Shown here piece after piece: positions 23,991 to 33,488 of a stretch of DNA of 64,000 nt. The stretch is from NCBI RefSeq assembly GCF_900142465.1, contig NZ_FRAX01000003.1, forward strand, positions 1 through 64,000, in the 5' to 3' direction. The notes under the pieces were generated by a model. That model was not told the DNA's origin, did no database searches, and saw only the letters and a list, made by a program, of their open reading frames with translations. How positions within the stretch are numbered: position 1 is the stretch's first letter; the number at the start of each line of letters is the position of its first letter. The position numbers and the translations under genes are program-made. Source of the stretch: Fibrobacter sp. UWH6 (GTDB taxonomy: Bacteria; Fibrobacterota; Fibrobacteria; Fibrobacterales; Fibrobacteraceae).

Positions 23991-24025
23991 GCCCTAAATA
24001 TAAGTTTTGTAAAAATGGTAGTCAA
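23991..24025 (-). promoter_or_regulatory. Promoter giving a probably leaderless mRNA for the AAA_14 ATPase
   Basis: On the minus strand: TTGACT (24020-24025), a 17-base spacer, TATATT (23997-24002), TAGGGC, then ATG. Both boxes match the consensus at five of six positions. The expected start of transcription, about seven bases after the -10 box, is the A of the start codon. There is no space for a ribosome binding site. Confidence 0.7.
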
Positions 24026-24253
24026 GTACACGTTTTGCAAAACTCTGCCAGGCGTAAACGTGCGCTTAGCAAATAAGTTGTAATTTTTAAGCCCGTTGGC
24101 CTACTGTATTATTACTGCACAAATGTAACTTATAACCTGCCCTGTCGGTTCGTTTCACAAGCATTTTTACAGTAATTTCGCAGCTTAGGCGCCACGCAAG
24201 CAATTATCTAGCAGAGCTTTAAATTAAACTTTTTTTAAGATTAGACTATCAGA

Positions 24254-25417
24254 CTAGTAGTCCTTCGTGCAGCGGACGGGTTGATAACCATATCGTTCTA
24301 GACCTGAATCATACAGAGTATAAGCATCCGTATCACTCGTCAAAACGGTCCTTCCCATATCATCTCGTTTTTTACTCAAAGCCGGAAGCCAAGCTCTTGC
24401 AAATTCTCCATACCCATAAAATTTTCCCTGAAAAGAATATCCTACCGGAAGAAGCGAGAAACCATAATAATCCTGTCCATTCCAAACAGCTCTCGAATTA
24501 ACCATGGCTCCGCCCCCCAAAAAACGCCACTCATTTTCTTCCATGATATGCCACCCCTTCGGGCATATTCCCTGAATGTGTTGATCAATGTATTTGCCAT
24601 TGTCAAAATATGTCGTATCGAGTTTTTCGACGGCTACTGTGTCATATTTTTTAGGAATATTCATGGCCTCGCTCCATGTATAGAGACCACCGAATCCATT
24701 GTCGCAATACCATTCATCATCATTATAGCAGACCTTTTCCACAATCGAGTCGCTAAATTCAGTTGCATTAGCCAATATCTGTTTTCCCAAATTCAGATTT
24801 TCGGCAAAAAAAGTGTACTGTTCGTCGACGCCATCACCAGCACCATCAAAATGCTTTTTAATAGTAACAATCTTATATTCCTGACCATCGCGTTCATCGA
24901 CAAATGTTTCATAATCAATTTTTGATGCAAACTGTTTTTCCATATTGGGGTGTGGGACATAGGGTTTTACAGTATCTTGTCCACCAACGGAGTCTCTAAG
25001 CCAAAAATCATATTTACAAGTAAAATATTGAGTGTATACGCCACTCATCACTATAGCCGTATCACCATTACAACAGTTTGCAGCCAGATCAGCACTACCA
25101 TCTTCATTTCGACCATTAAAAGGGCACCCTTCAGAGGAACTCGACTCAACCACCGACGAGCTACTATTCTTGCCGCTTTCAAAGCTGGAGTTCATTTGTT
25201 CACTACTCGAACTAGCTGATTCGTTACCCTTAGAGTTGCTAGACGAAACCGAACTGCCACCGGAAGACGCCTTTTCACTACTAGAGATTGCTTCGTCGCC
25301 ACTGGAAGACGATACTTCCGCTACCGGGTCCGGTCCGGCACCGCTGGAACTGTCATCACAGGCCACAAGGCCCAAAGCAAGCGCAAACGCAACACTTGTC
25401 AAGAAATTCTTTTTCAT
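24254..25417 (-). CDS. FISUMP-domain lipoprotein with Ser-rich linker
   Basis: 387 residues from MKKNFLTSV, chosen because AAGGA lies seven bases before this ATG and only one base before the upstream ATG. Lipoprotein signal ends LGLVACDD. Residues 25-95 form a linker of Ser/Gly/Glu repeats. The remainder is the Fibrobacter succinogenes major paralogous domain (TIGR02145 type): AENLNLGKQI, GGLYTWSEAMNIP, GICPKGWHIMEENEWRFLGGG, GFSLLPVGYSF, then a Cys near the end. The domain is related to the formylglycine-enzyme/C-type-lectin-like fold and sits on the cell surface; its ligand is unknown. An upstream 263-base gap (23991-24253) holds only the promoter of the neighbouring gene. Confidence 0.9.
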   Translation of the reverse strand: MKKNFLTSVAFALALGLVACDDSSSGAGPDPVAEVSSSSGDEAISSSEKASSGGSSVSSSNSKGNESASSSSEQMNSSFESGKNSSSSVVESSSSEGCPFNGRNEDGSADLAANCCNGDTAIVMSGVYTQYFTCKYDFWLRDSVGGQDTVKPYVPHPNMEKQFASKIDYETFVDERDGQEYKIVTIKKHFDGAGDGVDEQYTFFAENLNLGKQILANATEFSDSIVEKVCYNDDEWYCDNGFGGLYTWSEAMNIPKKYDTVAVEKLDTTYFDNGKYIDQHIQGICPKGWHIMEENEWRFLGGGAMVNSRAVWNGQDYYGFSLLPVGYSFQGKFYGYGEFARAWLPALSKKRDDMGRTVLTSDTDAYTLYDSGLERYGYQPVRCTKDY

Positions 25418-25562
25418 TTCCATTTCCTTGCAAAAATTTCAGGTACCCTTCGAGAACAGCCTCTATTTTTATGCAGATTTGTCCGAGCGGATCTTCGTGA
25501 GCCGCAAGCGATTCATCTTTATGAGTCGTGGCGGCGAGAGCGAGAGCCGTCACAGGTTCTTG

Positions 25563-26318
25563 TTATGCAGAATAGCTCGAGCGGATCTTAAACGCCATGA
25601 TGGCGAATGCTCCGGCCACGTTCATGCTGGCCTTGCGGCCTGCCATGGGAATGGTCACCTTCATGGTGGTGGCGGCCATGATTTCGGGAGCGATACCCAG
25701 TTCTTCGTTACCCAAGATAATCAGGCCCTTTTCCGGCCACGTTACTTTGTTTATATCAGGAATGTTTTCGCCGGTTTCAAGGGCGATAATCTCGTAGCCG
25801 TTTTCTTTGTGCCAGTTGATGCAGTCAAAAGGATCTTCCCAGCGCTTGATGGGAATCCATTCCTGGCAGCCGCGGGCGGCACTTTTCACGGTCACATGAT
25901 CGGGACTGCAACTATATCCGCTGAGGTGTACGCCTTCCAGGCCGAAGCAGTCGGTGCTTCGAATGATGGAACCCACGTTAAAGGCACTGCGAAGGTTATG
26001 AACCAACACAGCAAACTGAATAGGTTTTTCCGCGGCTTCCTGACGGTCACCCGGTTCCTGTTCCAGATAGACGTCACGTTCAAAGCCAAGGCCTGCGCGG
26101 GTACGGAAGGTCTTGTACAGGTCAATCATCTGAGCCTGGTTCTTCCCTACCAAAGTTTCTTCTGCAGGAAGCTTCATCCATTCCGCATAGGTCTCGAATT
26201 CACGACGAGCGCGGGGAACGTCATCCCCCAGCTGGAGGATGATGACGCGGAGAAGTTCCGCCATACGCTTATTCTTGGAGGAATCCTTTGTGGCGAGAAA
26301 TTTCTTTTCAGAGAACAT
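25563..26318 (-). CDS. SpoU/TrmH-family RNA 2'-O-methyltransferase
   Basis: 251 residues. Three SPOUT knot motifs are clear: NLRSAFNVGSIIRS (motif 1), LIILGNEELGIAPE (motif 2) and IPMAGRKASMNVAGAFAIMAF (motif 3). They bind S-adenosylmethionine in a trefoil knot and methylate the 2'-OH of tRNA or rRNA. A roughly 95-residue N-terminal extension is not typical of TrmL and its RNA target is unknown. Cytoplasmic. A half-copy of the GTCATCCTGAGC repeat lies ten bases upstream of the start. Confidence 0.88.
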   Translation of the reverse strand: MFSEKKFLATKDSSKNKRMAELLRVIILQLGDDVPRARREFETYAEWMKLPAEETLVGKNQAQMIDLYKTFRTRAGLGFERDVYLEQEPGDRQEAAEKPIQFAVLVHNLRSAFNVGSIIRSTDCFGLEGVHLSGYSCSPDHVTVKSAARGCQEWIPIKRWEDPFDCINWHKENGYEIIALETGENIPDINKVTWPEKGLIILGNEELGIAPEIMAATTMKVTIPMAGRKASMNVAGAFAIMAFKIRSSYSA

Positions 26319-26326
26319 ATTTTGCT

Positions 26327-26352
26327 GGATCCTTCACTTCGTTCAGGATGAC
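26327..26352. repeat. Short copy of the GTCATCCTGAGC dispersed repeat
   Basis: GGATCCTTCACTTC followed by GTTCAGGATGAC is a 26-bp shortened version of the unit at 6526-6561, located between the methyltransferase gene and the propeller gene. Confidence 0.75.
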
Positions 26353-26368
26353 ACGCGAGTGGAGAACA

Positions 26369-27628
26369 TTACTTGGCCTCGGCGACGCCTGCGGGAATGT
26401 GTTCAGCGCCTTCGGCGGCCATGTTCTTGTCCATCTGAGTGCGGGTCAATGCATTCACCGCATCGGTCAGGCGATCGATAGCCTTGATCAGCTCATCCAT
26501 CTTGGCATCGCTTGCACCACCTGCAACGGCTGCGGCAGCCTGGGCCTTTACATCAGCAGCGGTGGCAACAGGCGCAGCCTTAACAGGAACCTTGCCCAGC
26601 CAGATATCCGGCCAACGGTCGTTACCGGAATGGTAAGTGATACGGGTAGCAGATTCTACCGGTTCACCAATCTTCCACATATAAAGTTCGTAGTCGAACA
26701 TGTCGTGGTCATGGCCCTTATCGGTAGCACCCCACACCAGCCACTTCCCGTCAGGGGAAATTCTGGGGAAGTATTCATGACTGCGACGACCCGGCAAATC
26801 CATCAGACGAACATTCTTGGGTATACCGAAGAAGCCAACCTTTTCAACCTGTTTGCCATCCTTGGCAGAGAACCACAAAATTTCGCTAGGAGCGGCAGTA
26901 CCGCCATTACCCGTAGGATTCACGCGATAAAGCTTTGAACCGTCAAAATTCCAGTCAATCTGGCAACCGTCACCGGACTTGGTCCAGCCACCCTTTTCCA
27001 GATTCCAGACGCCAGTTTCACGCATGGAACCGCGAAGAGTAATAGCCAGATGCTTTCCATCAGGACTCATATTCGGTTCCTGAAGAATTACGCCAGACTT
27101 GTCAAAAGCGACTTCGCCGTCAAGGATCATAGTTTCTGCCTTGGAAGCCAAATCCATGGTAAAGACCTTGCCTGCACGACTAAACACAATAGACTTTCCA
27201 TCAGGGCGCCACGTACCCCAGGTCGCATTCTCAACCACCTTATGGGCATCACTTCCATCCAGATTTACCATCCAGAGGTCCCACTTTTCGGGGTAGTTGG
27301 CATCGTTTTCGGGAACCCAACCGCCCTTGCTGCGGTTAAAGAGCACCTTGGATCCATCGGGGGAAATTCTGGGGAACCAGTCCACATTATCACTAGCAGT
27401 CAGGGCATGAGCGCCAGTTCCGTCGGCATTCATAAGCCAGATATCGTGATGAGAATTTGCTCGACTTGTAGACCAGGCGATTATACCTTCCACCTTGCCT
27501 TTCAAGGCGTCCAAAGCCTTCTGTTCATCGGCGGTGGGGTCAACGGCAGCTCCGGTAGGAGCCCCCTGCTGGGCAAAAGCCATAGCAGTTGCAAACAGAC
27601 TGGGCAATACAAACTTCATTGCTTTCAT
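26369..27628 (-). CDS. Exported TolB-like beta-propeller protein
   Basis: 419 residues from MKAMKFVLPSLF; GAGGA lies four bases before this ATG, and the longer frame adds an unlikely leader. Signal peptide ends at AMAFAQQ. Successive propeller (PD40/WD40-like) strands are seen: SHHDIWLMNADGTG, PRISPDGSKVLFNRS, WDLWMVNLDGSD, GTWRPDGKSIVFSR, EPNMSPDGKHLAIT, FPRISPDGKWLVWG. The last 75 residues are Ala-rich and probably form a coiled coil (MDELIKAIDRLTDAVNAL). Periplasmic scaffold or sensor is likely; no enzyme motif is visible. Divergent from the GH5 gene across a 217-base gap. Confidence 0.85.
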   Translation of the reverse strand: MKAMKFVLPSLFATAMAFAQQGAPTGAAVDPTADEQKALDALKGKVEGIIAWSTSRANSHHDIWLMNADGTGAHALTASDNVDWFPRISPDGSKVLFNRSKGGWVPENDANYPEKWDLWMVNLDGSDAHKVVENATWGTWRPDGKSIVFSRAGKVFTMDLASKAETMILDGEVAFDKSGVILQEPNMSPDGKHLAITLRGSMRETGVWNLEKGGWTKSGDGCQIDWNFDGSKLYRVNPTGNGGTAAPSEILWFSAKDGKQVEKVGFFGIPKNVRLMDLPGRRSHEYFPRISPDGKWLVWGATDKGHDHDMFDYELYMWKIGEPVESATRITYHSGNDRWPDIWLGKVPVKAAPVATAADVKAQAAAAVAGGASDAKMDELIKAIDRLTDAVNALTRTQMDKNMAAEGAEHIPAGVAEAK

Positions 27629-27845
27629 AAAATCCTCAATTCGCGCCTTATACTTTTCTCTCAAAAGATAGCAACACAACCTTATTTTCTAAAAAAAATC
27701 AGCATTTTATACCCGACATTCCCCATTTTTAAGGTCAAAAACTTGATGAGAAACACAATCGGTTCCATCCGTATACATAAATCACTTACAATTAATCGCA
27801 AATTAAACTTTTGAATTTATTTTAGTACAAAAAAAGGTGTGCTAT

Positions 27846-29219
27846 ATGAAGATGTTTTCTATTCCCGCTCTCGCCTGCGCCATGACCCTGGGTTTTGGCC
27901 TGGCATCCGCTCAGACAATCACCCCCACCCGCGTGGGTCCCGTTAGTCAGTACGGCCAGCTCATCACCGGTAAGAATTCTGCTGGACAGGGCCGCATTTA
28001 CGGATCCTGCGAAGGCGTCAAGGACGGTGCCGAAGTACAGGTTCGCGGCATGAGCCTTTACTGGAGTATGGTCGCGAAGTCTACCGAATTCTGGACTCCC
28101 GAAGGTATCGCCACTATGGTCAACGACATGAACGTCCAGATTGTCCGTGCCGCCATGGGTACAACCAACGAAGACTGGTGGGGATGTAAGGACGGAACGG
28201 AAAGTTGCGGCAACGACAAGTCCAAGCACATTACCGGCTATGCAACCGATGCCGAATTCCAGACCAATCTTATGAACACCGTGGTAGAAGCAGCCATCAA
28301 GAACGACATCTATGTCGTTATCGACTGGCATTCCCATCAGGCTCACGAAGAAGTGGACAACGCAACAAAATTCTTCACAGAAATGGCCCAGAAGTGGGGC
28401 CAGTATGACCACGTCATTTTCGAACTTTACAACGAGCCCAAGGAAACATCCTGGGGCGTGATCAAGGACTACGCAGACAAGGTCGTTTCCGCCATCCGTC
28501 AACATTCCGACAACCTGATTCTTGTGGGCAACAGAAAGTATGACCAAAACCCGCAGGAAGCCATCAATAACGAAGTAACCGGCGAAAACATCGCCTACAC
28601 CTTCCACTATTACGCCAATTCCCATTGTTGGGAAGGTCAGACAAGCTGGGGTGACCCCTGCGAAGGCGCCAATGCCCAGCAGGCAATCAACGCCGGTCTG
28701 TCCGTATTCGTGTCTGAATGGGGAACCGCCGACGCAAACGGCGGCGGCAATCCCGATACCGGCCGCAACACCAGCTGGCAGAATTGGATGAATCAGAATA
28801 AACTTTCCTGGGCAAACTGGAGTGCCTCCAAGGTTGAAGAAGGTACCGCCGCATTCAGCAGCGGATCCAACAGGAACAGCCTGCAGTACACCACCTCCGG
28901 TCAAATGGTCAAGGAATATCTGTCAACCAATCCCACCACTTACACCAGGTGCGCCACCGCCCCCATTCCGGAACCCAATCCGGAAGAAGCAATCCATGGT
29001 TTGCACAGCGCAAACTTTGACGTAACCTTCTCAGGCAAGGCATTGAACGTTTCCGGTGCTACCGCCAACGTTGAAATCTTTACCGCAAAGGGTGACAAGC
29101 TGATGGACATCAACAACGTGCAGGGCGAACTTTCCCTTGCCGCATTCCCTGCAGGTAAGTACCTGGTTCGCGTAAAGTCTGGATCCGTTTCCAAGATGAA
29201 GGCAATCAGCATCAAGTAA
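27846..29219 (+). CDS. Secreted GH5 endoglucanase (cellulase)
   Basis: 457 residues from the ATG at 27846 (AAGGTG six bases upstream). Signal peptide to LASAQ (about 22). The GH5 barrel covers about 30-345: acid/base Glu 197 in ELYNEPKE, nucleophile Glu 291 in VFVSEWGTAD, with IVRAAMG, VVIDWHSH and YTFHYYANSH as substrate-site strands. This resembles subfamily-2 endoglucanases. After a Pro linker (PIPEPNPEE) the last 80 residues form a sandwich ending in AGKYLVRVKSGSVSKMKAISIK-type basic strands, likely the export/surface domain shared with other Fibrobacter enzymes. It cleaves internal beta-1,4-glucan bonds outside the cell. Confidence 0.95.
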   Translation: MKMFSIPALACAMTLGFGLASAQTITPTRVGPVSQYGQLITGKNSAGQGRIYGSCEGVKDGAEVQVRGMSLYWSMVAKSTEFWTPEGIATMVNDMNVQIVRAAMGTTNEDWWGCKDGTESCGNDKSKHITGYATDAEFQTNLMNTVVEAAIKNDIYVVIDWHSHQAHEEVDNATKFFTEMAQKWGQYDHVIFELYNEPKETSWGVIKDYADKVVSAIRQHSDNLILVGNRKYDQNPQEAINNEVTGENIAYTFHYYANSHCWEGQTSWGDPCEGANAQQAINAGLSVFVSEWGTADANGGGNPDTGRNTSWQNWMNQNKLSWANWSASKVEEGTAAFSSGSNRNSLQYTTSGQMVKEYLSTNPTTYTRCATAPIPEPNPEEAIHGLHSANFDVTFSGKALNVSGATANVEIFTAKGDKLMDINNVQGELSLAAFPAGKYLVRVKSGSVSKMKAISIK

Positions 29220-29251
29220 CTCAAATTTTCTATGAGAGAGAAGAGGTCGCC

Positions 29252-29287
29252 GGCCGTGGGTCAAACCATAACGCTGGCGGCCATTTT
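29252..29287 (+). terminator. Weak terminator candidate after the GH5 gene
   Basis: GGCCGT (29252-29257) pairs with GCGGCC (29277-29282, one wobble), followed by ATTTTC; long loop. The stem is short. Confidence 0.4.
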
Positions 29288-29334
29288 CGCATCCAGGAAT
29301 GCATACAGATAAAAGAACGTAACCTGGAATCCGT

Positions 29335-30744
29335 TTAGTTGACGCGATCTAGTACTGCAAAGTACTCATCGTTATAAACGCAAGTCCACCGACCCGACTG
29401 AATCAAGGAATTAATCAGCTTTTCCCAACGGGCGTAATATCGCAAGGGAAGAACGGCCCTATCTATATTATGAATTTGCGCATGAGTTACAAACTCCTGG
29501 GGATTTTCGGCAAAGTTTAGATACTGCTGAAAAAAATCCGCTGACTTTAAAATAAAGCGTCCGTCGATGTACGTTGAATCCGCAGGATTTATAAAGGCTA
29601 GATACCCTCCAGCACGGTCATCATTAAACAATCTTCCCAAATGAGGATGCATCGACATCCACTGTGCCGCCAACACAGGCACACGCTGATACGAAATCAT
29701 CGAGCAATCGTACGTTGTTAGAGAACGGCACCAAAGCCCTGCGACAAACATCAATGCCGCACACAGAATGCCCCATACGACTTGCCGCCCATGGGCGGTC
29801 ATTCTCTTTATCCACAGATTCACTCCGGCAGTCACCACAACCACACTGTAGATGAACACGGGCAGGAACAGCACGAAATTCCGTTCAGCGGTCAAAGCGA
29901 GAACCGAAACCACAAGCAGGCCAAAGCGATACTTAAAAGAACTCCGTAGGCTAATCGCAATTCCCGCCAGCGACATCAAGATTACAAGCGCAGAAGTTCC
30001 CGCAGATTCTCCGGCAAGAAGAATCTTGAAGGGTGACCTGTTCTCGGCAATTTCACTTGCAAAAATAGAGGCGGATTCCGTAAGCCCTAAAAGCCGGTCA
30101 AGAAGTCCAAACGGATACAGGAAAAGCCGGAGTCCTTCAGCATGAAGAAGTGGCATCAAGAACATTGCTATTACAAAGGCAATCCATGGAGAACGCCACC
30201 AGCACTTAACCCTGGAAACAAGAACATAGAATGCAAAGAGAGGGCCGAGAATGTACAATCCCTGGCATTTGCACCATAGCCACTGTACCAAGAGAACCAG
30301 CAGCGACACCATCATTTTCTTTTTCAAGGCCCAGGCAGAATCAAAAACTTTTTCAAGGAGATTCCAATACAGTCCTAGAAATACAAGACTGAATACAACA
30401 GGACGGATTTCAAACTGATAACGGAAAACAAAAAGTAAAATGGCGAAGCACACCGTCACCAGCCAACTTAAGGTTTTATAGCAAGGGCGGAGGAAAAGCC
30501 AAAATACCAAGCCCCAAAGCAAGGACTTTGCAAATACAAGCAAGGGGGCTCCACCTAGACCATAGACAAAACCCGTAACGGCCTGAAAGTATTCATGTAC
30601 ATTTACGACAGGTTCACGAACAGGAGTCCACGTAACCACCCATTCTCGCGAACAGGCCAGGTGCCACCAGATATCAGTATCCGTTAACGGGAATAGTGCA
30701 ACCAGAATTGCCGTCAAACAGATAAATGAAAGCATCCTAGGCAA
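29335..30744 (-). CDS. Polytopic membrane protein, GT-C-like
   Basis: 469 residues from a TTG at 30744 (GGAG five bases before it); an ATG at 30735 is the alternative. About ten membrane helices. The first luminal loop carries FPLTDTDIWWHLACSREW, a pattern seen in GT-C-type membrane glycosyltransferases and related proteins (Asp before WWHL). A soluble C-terminal part includes NDDRAGGYLAFINPADSTYIDGR, an ending frequent in the same family. Hence possibly a lipid-linked-sugar-dependent transferase, but no activity can be assigned. The start is two bases from the stop of the SUMF1-like gene, making it the last gene of the 39.1-29.3 kb unit. Confidence 0.7.
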   Translation of the reverse strand: MPRMLSFICLTAILVALFPLTDTDIWWHLACSREWVVTWTPVREPVVNVHEYFQAVTGFVYGLGGAPLLVFAKSLLWGLVFWLFLRPCYKTLSWLVTVCFAILLFVFRYQFEIRPVVFSLVFLGLYWNLLEKVFDSAWALKKKMMVSLLVLLVQWLWCKCQGLYILGPLFAFYVLVSRVKCWWRSPWIAFVIAMFLMPLLHAEGLRLFLYPFGLLDRLLGLTESASIFASEIAENRSPFKILLAGESAGTSALVILMSLAGIAISLRSSFKYRFGLLVVSVLALTAERNFVLFLPVFIYSVVVVTAGVNLWIKRMTAHGRQVVWGILCAALMFVAGLWCRSLTTYDCSMISYQRVPVLAAQWMSMHPHLGRLFNDDRAGGYLAFINPADSTYIDGRFILKSADFFQQYLNFAENPQEFVTHAQIHNIDRAVLPLRYYARWEKLINSLIQSGRWTCVYNDEYFAVLDRVN

Positions 30745-30746
30745 GA

Positions 30747-33488
30747 CTACTCCAAGGTCTTGAGCAAGGAATCAATACGGCTAGTAATCCGCATAGCCCC
30801 ATAATAGCAGAGGTGGTCTGCATCAGAAGCCATGTCATCATCGTAGTCGTGGTTTCCCATCTTATTTTCATCCATCATCACGAAATTCGGGTACTTTTCG
30901 CTCAGCGCCTCAATCTTCTTGATAAGGCTCTTGGCCTTACTGCGACGCAAGCCGTAGCGTCCGTAAGCGCCTGTTTTCTTGTATGCCGGATTCTGCGGGA
31001 ACAAAACGCCAACCACATAGATATCACGTTTCTTAGCTTCCTTGATAATGGAAACTAACGTATTAAAGCTACTGTCGAGCAATGCGGGATGATCATCTAA
31101 ATATGTGGAGTCAAACAGGACCTCGGGATTCTTGCCCCAGGATTTGCATTTCGCCTTGCAGTAACGTCCATAATCCACCTTATAATCTGAACCGGACAAC
31201 ACACCAGGTCCGTCTTCAGTATATTCCGCAAGACCTTCAGGATATCCATCCTTCCAATAATCGTGATTTTCATCGTACACATAACCAGGATAGTTCTTGT
31301 AATAAGAGTCAAAGAAGTTATCACCGTCAGCACCATCGACCTTATGCCAGAAATCAATATCCAGCGACAGGACGATATATTTCATGTTCTTCACATGGTT
31401 GAACACATACTTGTGCAGCAAATCCCTAATGGTATAAATGGAGCTTGGCGTCTGCGCAATATTGATAGAAAAGAAATCATCTTTCATCTTGTTCGGAGAC
31501 ACACCATCCAAAGGTCTAGACGAGCCAACAATAACAACCTCGGCGGAATCCCTATATTTCCAGATCAGTTCCATCTTATAGCGCATCAGAAGCGCACTTT
31601 GACTGTCGCTAGGTTTCATATAGACACCCGCGCTATCGGGATCAAGGACAGATTCGTTTTCCAATTTTATCGGTTGCTGAATCCAGAAACTGGGATGCCA
31701 CAACTCATCACTTTCGGCCACATCGATAACGCTACTGTCAGAAAGGTTTACCAGCACGATCTTAGGATGAGCATTGTTGGAATTGGTAACGGTAGCCACA
31801 ATCAGGTTAGAACATTCATTAGGATTGCGATTCTGAACCCACTCGCTATGGTCAAAAGAAAATCCTTCGGGAGCCTTTACGGATTGAATGAGCTTGCCCG
31901 TACTATCGGCCACAAGAATACGTTCGTGGGTCTTGTAATCATCGCCAACAAATTCCTTGCCAGTCTTTCCACCGAAATCCAGGAACAAAGTCCTCTTGCA
32001 AACATCATGGGATAGCGACACGTTGCAGGCCTGTTCACCATTATACCAGACCGTATCCGCCCCACCCACACGAGCTCTAAGCAGGCGGGCCCCCGTCACA
32101 GCAAACTTATTGTTGTTGCTGACGCCTCCATGATAGGCTCCGTTAAAGAGTTTCTTCGGAGTTCCAAAACGGTTATTCGAGAAAGTTACCTGCCAAGTGC
32201 TTTTTTTCTCAAAGTCAGATTCGTTCTTATTATTACCAGCATCGGATACATAAACGATTACGGTATCTCCGTTATCCAGAACTCGCCATCTGGGAATTGC
32301 GGCATGATCGCTATCCAGCTTATAACGTTTATAAGTTTCAAGGTTTCTAACAAAAAGGTTAGACTTTCCACTTACGCCTTCCAATCCTGTACAATAGGCG
32401 ACATATCGACCGTCAGGAGAAATTTCCGGATGATAGACCGAAACGGAATCATCAAACTCATAAGCATTCAAGAAGCCGTTAGAATAATCCACATAGGCGA
32501 GATTTCCCGTCATATCGTCTCTAAAGGCAAGCTTTCCCTTATAACTTTTTGAAAGGCGGTATATGGTGTTATAGTCAATAACGGAACCTACGCGATTGCA
32601 ACTAATGGTACCATCACTGCTCAACCATACCGCAGAAAGGAAGGGACCATAGACAAGTCGGAAGCCCACATAATCGGCCTTCGTTGAAGATGTTACGGTA
32701 TAAACGTCACCCCTGCTGTAGACATGCATGGACTTGGGAGAATTCTGATAGCTCCCCCCCTTGATAATGCGTTCACCAAGGGAGCCGCCGTTCAGCGCCC
32801 CCACAAAGTTATACACTGTAGTATCGGCAAATTTTCCCAGCCAGTCGTTCACCCATTCCGCAACGTTACCGGCCAGATCACACACATTCAAATCATCGCC
32901 GGTAGTGCAGACTTCATGAACTTCATAATCAGAATTGTCGCTATTCCAGCTTTTCTTCGGGAGCCAATTTGTCTTTGCGGCAAAAGCCCATTCCGCTTCA
33001 GTGGGCAAACGGAAGCCCACATTTTCCATTTTATAGACGAAGCCTTCCAGGTTAGTGCAGTTTCCGTCGGAATCAAAAGTCATTCCCGTATAGGAATAAA
33101 CCGTATCCAACTTCTCTTGCTTACTCAAGGCATTCGCATATAGAACCGCATCATAGAAGGTCACGTTCGTCACAGGCAAATTTTCTTTTGAACAGGAAAC
33201 GAACTTCCCCCACTTTTCGCCCTTGGCCAACTTCTTGTAATCGCCACAAGTAACCTCATGCTTATCCATGTAGAAACTGTAGTTGAAAAGGACCCGCATC
33301 TTGGTCTTTTCATTTTCCTTGGCATCTTCATCATCGGTTCCAAGGAAGTTGTCAAATTCTGCGGCAGGATCAAAATACACCATTCCCTTTGGCATATAGC
33401 CTTCTTCCGTAGAGCTGCTAGCAGAATCCGAACAGCCCCAGAAAAGCAAGACCATCATGCACAAGGCAAGGCTAAATACACGTTTCAT
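30747..33488 (-). CDS. Lipoprotein fusing SUMF1-like, beta-propeller and SGNH-like domains (copy 2)
   Basis: 913 residues. Lipoprotein signal to FWGCSD (Cys 19). Region 30-285 is a formylglycine-generating-enzyme/SUMF1-like fold: MDKHEVTCGDYKKL, LPVTNVTFYDAVLYAN, GFRLPTEAEWAFAA, VCDLAGNVAEWVNDWLG, ADYVGFRLVYG. Region about 300-590 has propeller strands (YHPEISPDGRYVAYC). The last 300 residues resemble an SGNH hydrolase: VVIVGSSRPLDGVSP for the nucleophile block and DADHLCYYGAMR for the Asp/His block. The start overlaps the stop of copy 1 as TAATG, so the two are translationally coupled. Envelope-located; a modified surface glycan or protein is the likely target but this is inference. Confidence 0.8.
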   Translation of the reverse strand: MKRVFSLALCMMVLLFWGCSDSASSSTEEGYMPKGMVYFDPAAEFDNFLGTDDEDAKENEKTKMRVLFNYSFYMDKHEVTCGDYKKLAKGEKWGKFVSCSKENLPVTNVTFYDAVLYANALSKQEKLDTVYSYTGMTFDSDGNCTNLEGFVYKMENVGFRLPTEAEWAFAAKTNWLPKKSWNSDNSDYEVHEVCTTGDDLNVCDLAGNVAEWVNDWLGKFADTTVYNFVGALNGGSLGERIIKGGSYQNSPKSMHVYSRGDVYTVTSSTKADYVGFRLVYGPFLSAVWLSSDGTISCNRVGSVIDYNTIYRLSKSYKGKLAFRDDMTGNLAYVDYSNGFLNAYEFDDSVSVYHPEISPDGRYVAYCTGLEGVSGKSNLFVRNLETYKRYKLDSDHAAIPRWRVLDNGDTVIVYVSDAGNNKNESDFEKKSTWQVTFSNNRFGTPKKLFNGAYHGGVSNNNKFAVTGARLLRARVGGADTVWYNGEQACNVSLSHDVCKRTLFLDFGGKTGKEFVGDDYKTHERILVADSTGKLIQSVKAPEGFSFDHSEWVQNRNPNECSNLIVATVTNSNNAHPKIVLVNLSDSSVIDVAESDELWHPSFWIQQPIKLENESVLDPDSAGVYMKPSDSQSALLMRYKMELIWKYRDSAEVVIVGSSRPLDGVSPNKMKDDFFSINIAQTPSSIYTIRDLLHKYVFNHVKNMKYIVLSLDIDFWHKVDGADGDNFFDSYYKNYPGYVYDENHDYWKDGYPEGLAEYTEDGPGVLSGSDYKVDYGRYCKAKCKSWGKNPEVLFDSTYLDDHPALLDSSFNTLVSIIKEAKKRDIYVVGVLFPQNPAYKKTGAYGRYGLRRSKAKSLIKKIEALSEKYPNFVMMDENKMGNHDYDDDMASDADHLCYYGAMRITSRIDSLLKTLE

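Noticed and set aside
23991-24253. RNA gene in the AT-rich gap (ggttcg motif near 24150)
   Set aside because: No cloverleaf can be drawn around the motif and no conserved ncRNA features are visible; only the ATPase promoter is supported.
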